DNA from: Actinoallomurus purpureus
GTDB taxonomy: Bacteria; Actinomycetota; Actinomycetes; Streptosporangiales; Streptosporangiaceae
Assembly (NCBI RefSeq): GCF_024055795.1
Contig: NZ_JAMXMY010000004.1
Location: 1-64,000 of the forward strand
DNA: 64,000 nt
Direction: 5' to 3'
The notes under the pieces are model-generated. The model saw nothing but the letters and a program-made list of their open reading frames with translations, searched no databases and was not told where the DNA came from. This document shows, piece by piece, positions 29,036 through 40,270 of this stretch. Positions within the stretch are counted from its first letter, which is position 1. Each line of letters opens with the position of its first letter. The position numbers and the translations under genes are program-made.

Positions 29036-30100
29036 TCATCGCCGGCCGAGGTCCCATACGCGCATCTGGCAGTCCTGGCCAGCCGTGACGGCGACGGTGC
29101 GGCCGCCCAGTTCGGTGACTCGGACGGCGAAGACCTCCTGCTTGTGCTCGGTGAGCGGCCCGCCGAGCAGGCGACGGCCCTGCAGGTCCCACACACGCAC
29201 CGTGCCGTCCTCGGCGCCGGTCACCGCGACCGGCCTGCCGTCCACGACGCCGACGTCCATGCAGCGGATGCCTTCGTCGTCCCGGTCATCGCCTTCGGGC
29301 ATGTCGATGCGGTCATCCCAGGTGCCGGTGCCGGGGTCGCTCAGCAGCACCGACTTGCTGCCGGCCGCCACCACGCGCACCCGGCCGTCGACGGTCGCCA
29401 GCCCGACCCCCATGATCGGGATGGGAGCGCGCTCGAACTGTACGAGGAGTTCCTTGTTGTGGATGTTCCACAGCATCACGCGGCCGTCCACGCCGCCGGA
29501 GATCACTACCGGATGCCCCCCGAGCGTTCCCGAGCCGAGCCCGCCGATGCTGTCGAAATGCCCGCGCTCACCACGCGTGACCAGGTCGGTGGGCTCGGCC
29601 CGGTAGTCGACCTCGAACCACTTCTCGTCATCTTCCTCGTACTCAGTGAGGGAGTCGCGCTGGGAGGCGTCCCAGAGGCGCACCATCGCTGGCACGCTGC
29701 TGTCACCGCAGATGAACACGGGCCGTCCGCCCAGATCCATGGTGGACGTCCTCGCCAGTCCGCCGTGCTCGTTGCGGATATAGGTCCGCACCGCGCCGGT
29801 TTCCAGGTCCCACTGAGCGAACGCCTGGCGATATCCGCCTCCGCCGACCACAATCCGTCCGTCGAGGACCACGGCGCCGATCTTGAGCAGGCAGTCCGAC
29901 TCGTCCTCGTCCGGCCCGAACGGATTGTCCAGCGGGTGTGCGGCCCAGTGGTCATCGACCGGATCCCACGTGAGCGCCTGCTGACCGCGAGAGTCGACGC
30001 AGACCACCAGGGGACGTCTGTCCACGACAACGATGTCGAAGTCCTGGATCGGCGCGTCGGAGATGCTTCGGCTGGACAGGAGAAGATCGGGGGTTTTCAT
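29036..30100 (-). CDS. WD40-repeat protein
   Basis: A 354-residue protein built of WD40-like blades. The clear ones end VMLWNIHNKEL, VRVWDLQGRR and MRVWDLGRR, each preceded by a GGxDGxV or GxEDGTV turn. Weaker blades lie in the first half (VRLWDAS). No signal peptide or kinase domain is attached. It likely acts as a binding platform, with partners unknown. The stop is 28 bases from the convergent TetR gene. Between its start and the next gene lies the second 47-bp repeat. Confidence 0.85.
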   Translation of the reverse strand: MKTPDLLLSSRSISDAPIQDFDIVVVDRRPLVVCVDSRGQQALTWDPVDDHWAAHPLDNPFGPDEDESDCLLKIGAVVLDGRIVVGGGGYRQAFAQWDLETGAVRTYIRNEHGGLARTSTMDLGGRPVFICGDSSVPAMVRLWDASQRDSLTEYEEDDEKWFEVDYRAEPTDLVTRGERGHFDSIGGLGSGTLGGHPVVISGGVDGRVMLWNIHNKELLVQFERAPIPIMGVGLATVDGRVRVVAAGSKSVLLSDPGTGTWDDRIDMPEGDDRDDEGIRCMDVGVVDGRPVAVTGAEDGTVRVWDLQGRRLLGGPLTEHKQEVFAVRVTELGGRTVAVTAGQDCQMRVWDLGRR

Positions 30101-30120
30101 GATTGAAATCTACTGGCGGG

Positions 30121-30167
30121 GCCTGTGACGGGAGCGCCGGCCGCCGGTGGACGCTGCCGGGCCGACC
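30121..30167. repeat. 47-bp repeat, copy B (stray end of a GH92/ricin gene)
   Basis: Encodes CDGSAGRRWTLPG on the plus strand, the exact C-terminus of the mannosidase, but no ricin domain precedes it. The three substitutions include loss of the stop codon. Confidence 0.8.
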
Positions 30168-30169
30168 TC

Positions 30170-31027
30170 TCAGAGGGCGAGCACGGACCGCGCTGCGGCG
30201 AGGGCCTGCCCCCGATAGGAACCGCCGAACAGGACGACGTGGACGAGCAGCGGGTGCAGCTGATGCAGCGGCACCCGCGCCCGCCGGCCGTCCGCGAGCG
30301 GCGCCGTCTCGTCGTACGCGGCGACGATCCGCTCCAACTGCGGCGCGCCGAACAGCGCCAGCATGGCCAGGTCCGTCTCCCGGTGCCCGGCGTGCGCTGC
30401 CGGGTCGATCAGCCACACCCGGTCGCGGCCCCACACGAGGTTGCCGGACCACAGGTCGCCGTGGATGCGGGCGGGCGGCTCGTCGGGTCCGGCGACGTCG
30501 GGGATGCGCGCGGCGGCGCGCTCGAACCGCACCGCGTCGTCCGCCGACAGCGCTCCGCGGTCCACCGCCATCCGGACGTACGGCAGGACGCGGCGCTCGG
30601 CGTACCACTCCGGCCAGGACGAGCCCTCGGTGTTGTCCAGCGGCAGGGAGGCGATGTAGCCGCGCCACGGCGCGCCGTACGCCTCCGCGCCCGCGCCGTG
30701 CAGGAGGGCCAGCTCCCGCCCGAACCGCTCCGCGGCCTCCGGCGTCGGTGCCCCGCTCTCGATCCAGGGCAGGACGAGGGTCGTGTCGTCGACGCCGAGC
30801 ACTTCGAGTACGGGACCGGGCGTCTGGTCCCCGGCGGCCCGCCGCCAGCCCTCCCGCAGCCAGCGCAGCCCCGCCGCCTCGGCCGCGAACAGCCCGTCGA
30901 TCCGGCGCCGGGCCTCCTTGACGAAGACCCGGCGGCCGTCGGCGAGGGTGACTCGGCGCAGCGACCACTCGTGGCTCGTGCCGAGGTCGGCGACGTCCGT
31001 GACGGGGGTGCCGAGGAGGCGATCCAT
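30170..31027 (-). CDS. Fructosamine/ketosamine 3-kinase family protein
   Basis: A 285-residue kinase of the aminoglycoside phosphotransferase fold. The nucleotide lysine is in VFVKEARR near 34, the catalytic loop is IHGDLWSGNLVWG, and the metal-binding aspartate is in LIDPAAHAGHRETDL. Family members phosphorylate sugars bound to protein lysines at O-3, making the glycation adduct unstable; bacterial ones prefer ribulosamines and erythrulosamines. It lies three bases after a low-molecular-weight phosphatase gene, so the two are co-transcribed. Confidence 0.9.
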   Translation of the reverse strand: MDRLLGTPVTDVADLGTSHEWSLRRVTLADGRRVFVKEARRRIDGLFAAEAAGLRWLREGWRRAAGDQTPGPVLEVLGVDDTTLVLPWIESGAPTPEAAERFGRELALLHGAGAEAYGAPWRGYIASLPLDNTEGSSWPEWYAERRVLPYVRMAVDRGALSADDAVRFERAAARIPDVAGPDEPPARIHGDLWSGNLVWGRDRVWLIDPAAHAGHRETDLAMLALFGAPQLERIVAAYDETAPLADGRRARVPLHQLHPLLVHVVLFGGSYRGQALAAARSVLAL

Positions 31028-31030
31028 GGG

Positions 31031-31510
31031 TCAGCCGACGTTCTTGAGCCGCTCGCGAACGTGGTCGAGCAGGCCCGGGACGGCGGCCTCGATCTGCTCG
31101 CGCACCTCCTCGAAGGCCGAGTTGCGGCTGTAGTACGGGTCGGGGACGTCGAGGTCGCGGGCGCCGGGGTCGAACTCGCGCAGCAGCCGGACCTTGCCCG
31201 CGGCCTCCTCATCCGGGGCCAGGCGTCGCAGGTCGCGCCGGTGCCCCTGGTCCAGCGCGATGATCAGGTCGTAGTGGTCGAACCAGGCGGCCTCGAACTG
31301 CCGTGCCCGGTGGGAGGAGGTGTAGCCGGCGCGGCGCAGCGTGGCGACGGTGCGCTCGTCGGCGGGGTCGCCGATGTGCCAGTGCCCGGTGCCCGAGCTG
31401 TCGACCTCGACGTCGAGGCCTTCATCCCGGACGTGGCGGCGGAAGACGTGCTCGGCCATGGGAGAGCGGCAGATGTTGCCCGTGCAGACGAACGTGACGC
31501 GGTACGGCAT
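31031..31510 (-). CDS. Low-molecular-weight protein tyrosine phosphatase
   Basis: A 159-residue phosphatase. The P-loop VCTGNICRSP has the nucleophile Cys9 and the partner Cys14 next to Arg15. The general acid is in DPYYSRNSAFEEV near the end. The ATG at 31510 gives the standard N-terminus. It is upstream of, and nearly fused to, a ketosamine kinase gene. LMW-PTP enzymes can also remove phosphate from protein-bound ribulosamine 5-phosphate, so the pair is a plausible protein deglycation unit (inference). Confidence 0.92.
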   Translation of the reverse strand: MPYRVTFVCTGNICRSPMAEHVFRRHVRDEGLDVEVDSSGTGHWHIGDPADERTVATLRRAGYTSSHRARQFEAAWFDHYDLIIALDQGHRRDLRRLAPDEEAAGKVRLLREFDPGARDLDVPDPYYSRNSAFEEVREQIEAAVPGLLDHVRERLKNVG

Positions 31511-31730
31511 GCGGCAAGGGTAATCAGCGCACGGCGGTCCGGCATCCACAGGTTGTGGACGATCCACCGGGCGGTCAGGACGGCCAGACGCGCATCGCCA
31601 GCTCGGCGACGGCCTCCAGTCGCGCGGGTCGCGCCATCGCGGGCCTGGGTGGCCGACGAGGCGCGCTGGGTCACCGCCGGCTGGATCGACGCCACCGGCG
31701 GCTCGGACCTGTGACCCTGGAACCGGTTAC

Positions 31731-31755
31731 GGCCCACCCGCGGTGCGGGTGGGCC
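31731..31755. terminator. Hairpin terminator after the subtilase gene
   Basis: GGCCCACCCG and its exact complement around a five-base loop, 20 bases beyond the subtilase stop. Confidence 0.7.
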
Positions 31756-31774
31756 GTGTCTCCGGGCGGGGGTG

Positions 31775-33487
31775 TCAGCGGCCCACGGCGTGCAGGGCGT
31801 CGATGACGCCGCTGCCGAAGAAGCCGTTGTGGCCTGTCGACCCCTCACAGGTGTGGGTGTCGGTCACCTTCGCGTACGTGCCGTTCGGCTGCAGCACGTA
31901 GCGGGTGTAGGTGTAGGCGCGCGGCGACGGGCAGGCCTGCTCGGTCGCCGTCCCCTGCAGGATCCGCTGGACCCGGTCCGGGGACAGGGTCAGGCCGCCG
32001 TGCCTCGGGTCGCGGTGCCCGTACCGGCTGATGATCAGCGCCGCGACGCCGGCGGCGTGCGGCGAGGCCATCGACGTGCCCTGCAGGTACTGGTAGTAGC
32101 CGCAGGTCGTGCCCTTGCAGTCGCGGACGACGTACGGCACGTTCGGCGTGCCGTCGGCGTTCAGCTCGCCGCGGGCCCTGGCCAGCGACTCGGGGTAGGC
32201 CGCGAGGATGGCCTTGGTCACGTCGCGCTTGCCGTCGGCGGTGTCGTACACGTCGCCGCCGGGCGCGGCAACGTCCACGTAGCCGTTGCCGTAGTCGGAG
32301 TAGTACGCCTTCCGGCCGCTGATGCCGACCGAGGAGACCGCGATGACGTTCCGGCCCTCGCTGGGCTCGGAGATGCAGCTCGGCGGGATCGTGCGGCTGT
32401 AGGGCGCCTCGCCGGGCTTGGCCGCGTAGTCCGGGCTCGAGTCATCGGTGATCGTCTTGGTGTAGTCGGTGGCGCCGTTGCCCGCCGCCGACACCATGGT
32501 GACGCCGTGCCGGTGGGCGTAGGCCAGCGCGCGCTCGGAGGCCGCGATCACCGTGCGCTGCTCGGCCTGGTACTCCGCCGAGTCGGCCGGGTTGTCCGGG
32601 CAGTTGAACAGCCACGGGTCGGTGTAGAAGCTCATGTTGACCACGTCGATCCCGGCGTCCGCCGCGTACGTGAGCGCGTCCACCACCGGCTGCAGGAAGA
32701 AGAATCCTGAGTCCTGCCCGGCCCGCACGTTGACGAGGGTGACGTTCGGCGCGACGCCGGCGACGCCGAGACCGTTGAGCGGGGAGGCGATGGTCGAGGC
32801 GACGTGCGTGCCGTGCTCGTTGTCGTCCTCGTCGACCGGGTCGACGCAGGAGGGGTGCTCGCAGGGGCCGTCGACCTCGGCACCGTTCGCGTCGGCCGGG
32901 ATGTCCTTGGTGAAGTTGCGGCTGAGTCCGCGGTCGAAGTTCGCCCGAATGTCGGGGTGGGTGCCGTCGATGCCGGTGTCGATGACCCCGACGAGCACCC
33001 GGCGGTCGCCGGGCTCCACCCGGTACGACCCGTCGGCGGTCGCGTGGATCTTCCGCATGTCCCACTGGCCGCCGGCCAGCGGATCGCCCTTCACCTTGGC
33101 GGCGGGGCCGCGGCTCCCGCCGTCGCGCCCCTCCTTCTCCACCGCGATGTTCTTGTCGGCCGCCCGGCGCGTGACCTTCGGCGCCTCGCCGACGGCCCGG
33201 TCGCGCGCGACTCCGTCGACGGCGGCCTGCCGCCGGGCGTCGGCGCTGAATCCGGTGCGCGTCGAACGCACCGTGGCCAGCCCCACGGCCTTGTTCTCTC
33301 GGACGACAGTGCCGCCCGCGGCTCTGATCGCCGCGTGCGCCTTCTCGAGAGAGACGCCCTCCTTGTAGAGCACGACGTACTCCGCGGCCTTTCCGTCGGC
33401 CGAGGGCGTCGCGGGCCCCGCCTGCGCGGGTGCCGCGAGTGCCGCCGCGACGGCGGCACAGACAGCGAGAACGATGGCGCGCCGCAC
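31775..33487 (-). CDS. Secreted subtilisin-like (S8) protease
   Basis: A 570-residue exported protease. The signal peptide (AIVLAVCAAVAAALAA) starts at the GTG at 33487, with GGAGG six bases upstream. An inhibitor_I9-type propeptide with YVVLYKEGVSLEKAHAAI follows. The catalytic triad is visible: Asp in GVIDTGIDGTHPDI, His in EHGTHVAS, and Ser in GTSMASPHAAGVAAL. The C-terminal 60 residues have two cysteines. There is no C-terminal membrane anchor, so it is not a mycosin of the type VII system. Confidence 0.93.
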   Translation of the reverse strand: MRRAIVLAVCAAVAAALAAPAQAGPATPSADGKAAEYVVLYKEGVSLEKAHAAIRAAGGTVVRENKAVGLATVRSTRTGFSADARRQAAVDGVARDRAVGEAPKVTRRAADKNIAVEKEGRDGGSRGPAAKVKGDPLAGGQWDMRKIHATADGSYRVEPGDRRVLVGVIDTGIDGTHPDIRANFDRGLSRNFTKDIPADANGAEVDGPCEHPSCVDPVDEDDNEHGTHVASTIASPLNGLGVAGVAPNVTLVNVRAGQDSGFFFLQPVVDALTYAADAGIDVVNMSFYTDPWLFNCPDNPADSAEYQAEQRTVIAASERALAYAHRHGVTMVSAAGNGATDYTKTITDDSSPDYAAKPGEAPYSRTIPPSCISEPSEGRNVIAVSSVGISGRKAYYSDYGNGYVDVAAPGGDVYDTADGKRDVTKAILAAYPESLARARGELNADGTPNVPYVVRDCKGTTCGYYQYLQGTSMASPHAAGVAALIISRYGHRDPRHGGLTLSPDRVQRILQGTATEQACPSPRAYTYTRYVLQPNGTYAKVTDTHTCEGSTGHNGFFGSGVIDALHAVGR

Positions 33488-33617
33488 TGCACACCTCCAT
33501 GTATGTCAACTCAGTGCCGGTAAAGAACTGGCAATGGAGGCATCAGAGCGGTTCCGTGCGTGGTTCGTCCAGTGGTGCGACGGGTGAGATCTATGGCCGG
33601 TTATGGCCAGTGTGAGA

Positions 33618-34772
33618 TCAGCCGGTACGCAGGGCCATCGCCATGGCCTCCACCGCGAGCTGCGGATTGACGTTGGCCTTCAGGCGCTCCCGGCACATCA
33701 TGATCGCCTCCAGGCGGCGCAGCGTGTCCTCCGGAGGACCGGAAGCCGCCCGCACCTCCCGGGCGCGGTCCGCGTTGACCAGCTCGACCCCCGCGCCGAG
33801 TTGCACGACGAGCACGTCGCGGTAGTACGAGGCGAGGTCGAGGAGGGCGCGGTCGAGGGCGTCGCGCTTCATCCGGGTCGTGCGGGACTTCTGGCGATCC
33901 TCGAGCTCCTTGAGCGCCCCGGCGGTGCCGCGCGGCATCCGGCCCTTGGCGCTCTCGCCGAGCGCCTGGCGCAGCGCGGTGGTCTCCCCCGCGTCCTTCT
34001 CGGCGCCGAGCTCCTTGGCCTCGGCCTCCGCGGCCTTGACGAGCGCCTCGGCCGCCACGACGGCGGGGCCGACGCCCGTCAGCCGCCCGGGGACGGCCAG
34101 CACCTCCGAACGGCGGCGGCGCGTCTGCTCGTCGGTCGCCAGGCGCTTCGCCCGGCCCACGTGCCCCTGCGCGGCCCGGGCCGCCGCGGCGGCGACGTCG
34201 GGGTCGATCCCGTCCCGGCCCACGAGGACGTCGGCGACCGCGTGAGCGGGCGGCGTGCGCAGCGTCACGAGACGGCAGCGCGACCGGATGGTGACGACCA
34301 GGTCGTCCGGCGACGGCGCGCACAGCAGCCAGACCGTGCGGGTCGGAGGCTCCTCGATGGCCTTGAGCAGGGCGTTCGCGGCCTGCTCGGTGGACCGGTC
34401 GGCGTCCTCGAACAGCACGATCCGCCACCGCCCGCCGGTCGGCGACGAGGCCGCCCGCAGGACCAGCTCACGGGTCTCCCGGACGCCGTACGAGAGGCCG
34501 GCGGGGCGGACGACCTCCACGTCGGCGTGGGTGCCGGACAGCACCTGGTGGCACGAGGCGCAGTGCCCGCAGCCCTGGTCGGGGCACAGCAGCGCGGCGG
34601 CGAACGCCCGCGCGGCCACCGAGCGCCCCGATCCGGGCGGTCCCGTGAACAGCCAGGCGTGCGTCATCCCACCGCCGCCCTCACCGGTCAGGGCCTGGGC
34701 CCCGGCCGCGGCGGCGGTGCGCAGCTGCTCGATGACGGGCCCCTGCCCGACCAGATCGTCGTACACCGTCAC
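33618..34772 (-). CDS. holB: DNA polymerase III delta-prime subunit
   Basis: A 384-residue clamp-loader subunit. The nucleotide loop reads GPPGSGRS, with arginine in place of the usual lysine, consistent with a subunit that does not hydrolyse ATP. A zinc module (CPDQGCGHCASC) and the SRC motif in RSRCRLVTL follow. The GTG at 34772 has GGGGG six bases upstream; the longer frame is low-complexity. It lies downstream of the thymidylate kinase fusion, as in other actinobacteria. Confidence 0.92.
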   Translation of the reverse strand: MTVYDDLVGQGPVIEQLRTAAAAGAQALTGEGGGGMTHAWLFTGPPGSGRSVAARAFAAALLCPDQGCGHCASCHQVLSGTHADVEVVRPAGLSYGVRETRELVLRAASSPTGGRWRIVLFEDADRSTEQAANALLKAIEEPPTRTVWLLCAPSPDDLVVTIRSRCRLVTLRTPPAHAVADVLVGRDGIDPDVAAAAARAAQGHVGRAKRLATDEQTRRRRSEVLAVPGRLTGVGPAVVAAEALVKAAEAEAKELGAEKDAGETTALRQALGESAKGRMPRGTAGALKELEDRQKSRTTRMKRDALDRALLDLASYYRDVLVVQLGAGVELVNADRAREVRAASGPPEDTLRRLEAIMMCRERLKANVNPQLAVEAMAMALRTG

Positions 34773-34964
34773 GCGACGCCCCCTGCTTCCGTACGCACCC
34801 GCGGCGCGGCGACGACGCGGCCGCGCGGACTCCAGACCGGCACACCCCGGACCGACGGCTTCCGAGCCGACGGGTTCGGGGGCGGCGAGTTTCCCGCCGG
34901 CGGGTGGCCCTTCGTTCTGGAACACGACGGTACCCCGCCGCCGAACGTGGCCTCCCGCCCCGCT

Positions 34965-36989
34965 TCAGTCGGAGATGACAGGCATCGTACTCGTGACGGC
35001 CTCGGCGGTGGCCGGGACCGGGTCGGGCAGGATGCTGCGGACCCGGTCGTGGATCTGCCGGGTGATGTCCGCCTGCGGCTGCGTGCCGTCGATGACGAGG
35101 TACCGGTGCGGCTCGGCCTCGGCCAGGGCGCGGAACCCGCGGCGCACGCGCTCGTGGAACTCGCGCGGCTCGGACTCGATCCGGTCCGCCGGCGACGCGA
35201 ACCGGCCCAGCCCGACGTCGGACGGCACGTCCAGGATGATCGTCAGGTCGGGGGTGAGGCCGCCGGTGGCCCAGCGGTTCACCTCGGCGATCTCCTTGCC
35301 CTTCAGCTCGCGACCGGCGCCCTGGTAGGCCAGCGACGAGTCGACGTAGCGGTCGGTGACGACGATCGCACCCCGCTGCAGCGCCGGCCGGATGACCTCG
35401 GCGACGTGCTGCGCCCGGTCGGCGGCGTACAGCAGCGTCTCGGCACGGGCGGACAGCCCGGTGGTCTCCTTGTCCAGCAGGATGGCGCGCAGCCGCATGC
35501 CCATCTTCGTCGAGCCGGGCTCGCGGGTGGTGACGACGTCGAAGCCCTGGTCGCGCAGCCAGATCGCGAGCAGCCGCGCCTGGGTGGTCTTCCCGGCGCC
35601 CTCGCCGCCCTCGAACGCGAGGAACACGCCGCGCTCGCGGCTGCCGCCGGGCTCCTCCGGCGCGTACTCCTCGCCGCGCAGCGCCGCCATCAGGTCCCGC
35701 AACAGCGGGACGCCCCTGCGGTCGTCCATCTGCCGGTAGGCGAGCAGGCCGACGATGACGGCGACCAGCGCGCCGAGCAGCAGCACGGCGTTGGGACCGT
35801 CGAAGTGGTAGACGCTGTTCTTGTTCAGTTTGATGCGGTGCTCGCCGACCGCGCCCGCGATGAACGGCACGGCGGCGACCGTGAGCAGCAGAGCGACCCG
35901 TACGAGCGACTGCAGGAACGCCCAGGTGCGGCCGCGCAGGCTGTCCTCGACCTCCAGGCCGATCAGCGTGTAGCCGATCACCCAGGCGATGCCCGCGCCC
36001 GTTCCGAGCAGCGCGGTGAGCAGGGCGACGATGACGAGGTTCTGAATGATCGCGATCAGCGCCAGGGCGATGCCCGCCCCGATGATCGCCAGGCCGAACA
36101 GCCGACGGCGGCTGAATTCCTTCAGGATGCGCGGGGCCAGGAACATTCCGATGGCCATGCCCACGAAGACCATGCCGAAGACGACGCCGTACGCGGCGTC
36201 GCCCCCGCCAAGGGCCTTGACGTAGACCTTGGCGATGCCGATCACCGCGCCGCCCGCCGCGAACGCCCCGACGATCCCGACGGTCAGGCCGCGCACCAGC
36301 GGCGTCGAGCCCACGAACCGCCAGCCAGCGAAGATCTGCTTGAGGATCGACGGGACGGAGACCTTGCCGCCCTGCTTGGGGATCTCTCGCAGTGAGAAGA
36401 TCGTGGCCGCGGAGACCAGGAACGTCACCGCGTTGATGTACAGCGCGAGGTTGGCCTGCTGCCGCTGGGTCTCGAACAGCACGCCCGAGATCAGCGCCAG
36501 CACCGAGAACGTCCCGGCGGCGACCGGCGCCGAGCCGTACGTCGAGATCAGGCTGATCTGGTTGGCCTTCTCCAGCTGGTCCTTGGGCACGAGGTTCGGG
36601 ACCGTGGCCTCCTTGGCCGGGATCCAGAACAACGTCACGACCTCGACCAGGAAGGTCGCGATGTACAGCCAGTCGAGCCGGCCCACGATCGGGATCGACA
36701 GGAACAGGCTGAACCGCAGGATGTCCGCGATCACCATCGTGGTGCGGCGGTCGAAGCGGTCGGCCACCGCACCGGCGAGCGGTCCGAAGACCAGCGCCGG
36801 GAGCAGCTTCACCACGAGGACGCCGCCGATCGCGTAGTTCTCGGCGGAGCCCTTGGTGAGTGAGCCGGCCAACGCGGTCAGTGCGAGGATGCTCAGCCAG
36901 TCCCCGAAACTGGACAACGACAAGGCGATCCAGAGCCGACGAAACGGCTTGATCGACAGCACGCCGGGAGAGCTGCCCGTTCTGGTCAT
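34965..36989 (-). CDS. tmk: MFS transporter-thymidylate kinase fusion
   Basis: A 674-residue two-part protein. Residues 1 to about 430 form a 10-12 span major facilitator domain, with the loop DRFDRRT after the second span. A charged linker leads to a complete thymidylate kinase (about 455-660): P-loop FEGGEGAGKTTQ, VTTREPGST, the DRYVDSSLAYQG segment with the catalytic DR, and the dTMP-binding region. The kinase makes dTDP for DNA synthesis. The fused form recurs in actinobacteria, and no transport substrate is known. It ends 192 bases before the holB start and begins 27 bases from the topA stop. Confidence 0.9.
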   Translation of the reverse strand: MTRTGSSPGVLSIKPFRRLWIALSLSSFGDWLSILALTALAGSLTKGSAENYAIGGVLVVKLLPALVFGPLAGAVADRFDRRTTMVIADILRFSLFLSIPIVGRLDWLYIATFLVEVVTLFWIPAKEATVPNLVPKDQLEKANQISLISTYGSAPVAAGTFSVLALISGVLFETQRQQANLALYINAVTFLVSAATIFSLREIPKQGGKVSVPSILKQIFAGWRFVGSTPLVRGLTVGIVGAFAAGGAVIGIAKVYVKALGGGDAAYGVVFGMVFVGMAIGMFLAPRILKEFSRRRLFGLAIIGAGIALALIAIIQNLVIVALLTALLGTGAGIAWVIGYTLIGLEVEDSLRGRTWAFLQSLVRVALLLTVAAVPFIAGAVGEHRIKLNKNSVYHFDGPNAVLLLGALVAVIVGLLAYRQMDDRRGVPLLRDLMAALRGEEYAPEEPGGSRERGVFLAFEGGEGAGKTTQARLLAIWLRDQGFDVVTTREPGSTKMGMRLRAILLDKETTGLSARAETLLYAADRAQHVAEVIRPALQRGAIVVTDRYVDSSLAYQGAGRELKGKEIAEVNRWATGGLTPDLTIILDVPSDVGLGRFASPADRIESEPREFHERVRRGFRALAEAEPHRYLVIDGTQPQADITRQIHDRVRSILPDPVPATAEAVTSTMPVISD

Positions 36990-37015
36990 TGTGTCAGCGT
37001 ATCCACCCGAGAGCG

Positions 37016-39652
<2,637 letters not shown>

Positions 39653-39799
39653 GGTGCTTGAACCTCACAAATCTCGACTACGGCGGGAGTCATCAAGTGC
39701 CACCCCGAAGCCGGTCAACGTCCGATGCGGTAGACCGATTCCGCGGAAGAGGATCACACGCTCCCCGTGAGGACCCCTAGACGGAGCAGAATAAGGCCA

Positions 39800-39985
39800 A
39801 TGCTGGAGTACTCCTACCTAGTACTGCATCTGCCGCGCGGCACGACACGGGATGCCGCGAGGCAAGTCATGGTCGAGCACGCAGAGCGTGGTGGGTGGGA
39901 ACTCGTCCGCGTGCGGGTGTACCCGGACGGACGCCGACGAATCCAGCTACGCCGCAAGGTCATCCGCGCCACGCGCACCTTGTAG
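39800..39985 (+). CDS. DUF5703-family small protein
   Basis: A 61-residue protein: EYSYLVLHLPRGTTRDAARQ, HAERGGWELVRVRVYPDGR, then an arginine-rich strand (RRIQLRRKVIRATR). This matches the actinobacterial DUF5703 pattern. It is divergent from topA and has no known function. The ATG at 39800 gives the family length; an ATG at 39767 would add only basic residues. Confidence 0.8.
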   Translation: MLEYSYLVLHLPRGTTRDAARQVMVEHAERGGWELVRVRVYPDGRRRIQLRRKVIRATRTL

Positions 39986-40077
39986 GGGCCGCCAGTTCTC
40001 GGCCTCTTCGACGCTACAGCAATGTGCCCCGCACGTGAGCGCAGGGCACAGCTTGGCGCGAACTTTCCCATTTATAG

Positions 40078-40122
40078 GGCTTTGCCTGGCCCGAAACCCC
40101 GTGTCCCGGGCCAGGCAAAGCC
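40078..40122. terminator. Perfect 16-bp hairpin, bidirectional terminator
   Basis: GGCTTTGCCTGGCCCG and its exact complement flank a 13-base loop between the convergent DUF5703 and chaplin genes. It is strong enough to end transcription from either side. Confidence 0.75.
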
Positions 40123-40158
40123 GGCAGGCTCACGCCGCGACGGCCGCCTCAGCGGCCC

Positions 40159-40270
40159 CGCGACAAGCCGTCAGCGGTCTCGCGACAAGCCATCAGCCAT
40201 TCCGTGACGAACCGTCAGCGGAGGACCCACGACGAACCGTCAGCGGACCCGTGACGAACCGTCAGCGGTC
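40159..40270. repeat. Five tandem 22-26 bp repeats overlapping the chaplin stop
   Basis: Units share the core GACRARCCRTCAGC. The last unit contains the chaplin stop codon (its minus strand reads CGCTGACGG). Spacing is 22-26 bases with no unique spacers, so it is not a CRISPR array. Confidence 0.75.

Noticed and set aside
31568-31730. Plus-strand frame ending with TAGWIDATGGSDL
   Set aside because: It looks slightly protein-like but has no start or ribosome site and matches nothing I recognise.
31775-33487. Subtilase as a mycosin (MycP) of the type VII system
   Set aside because: It is about 26 kb from eccC, has no C-terminal membrane span, and carries an ordinary propeptide.
39986-40077. 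Riboswitch or leader RNA downstream of the DUF5703 gene
   Set aside because: Only the perfect terminator hairpin is convincing; no conserved riboswitch core is visible.
40159-40270. Possible CRISPR array
   Set aside because: Repeats are contiguous, imperfect and lack unique spacers of even length; no cas genes are present.
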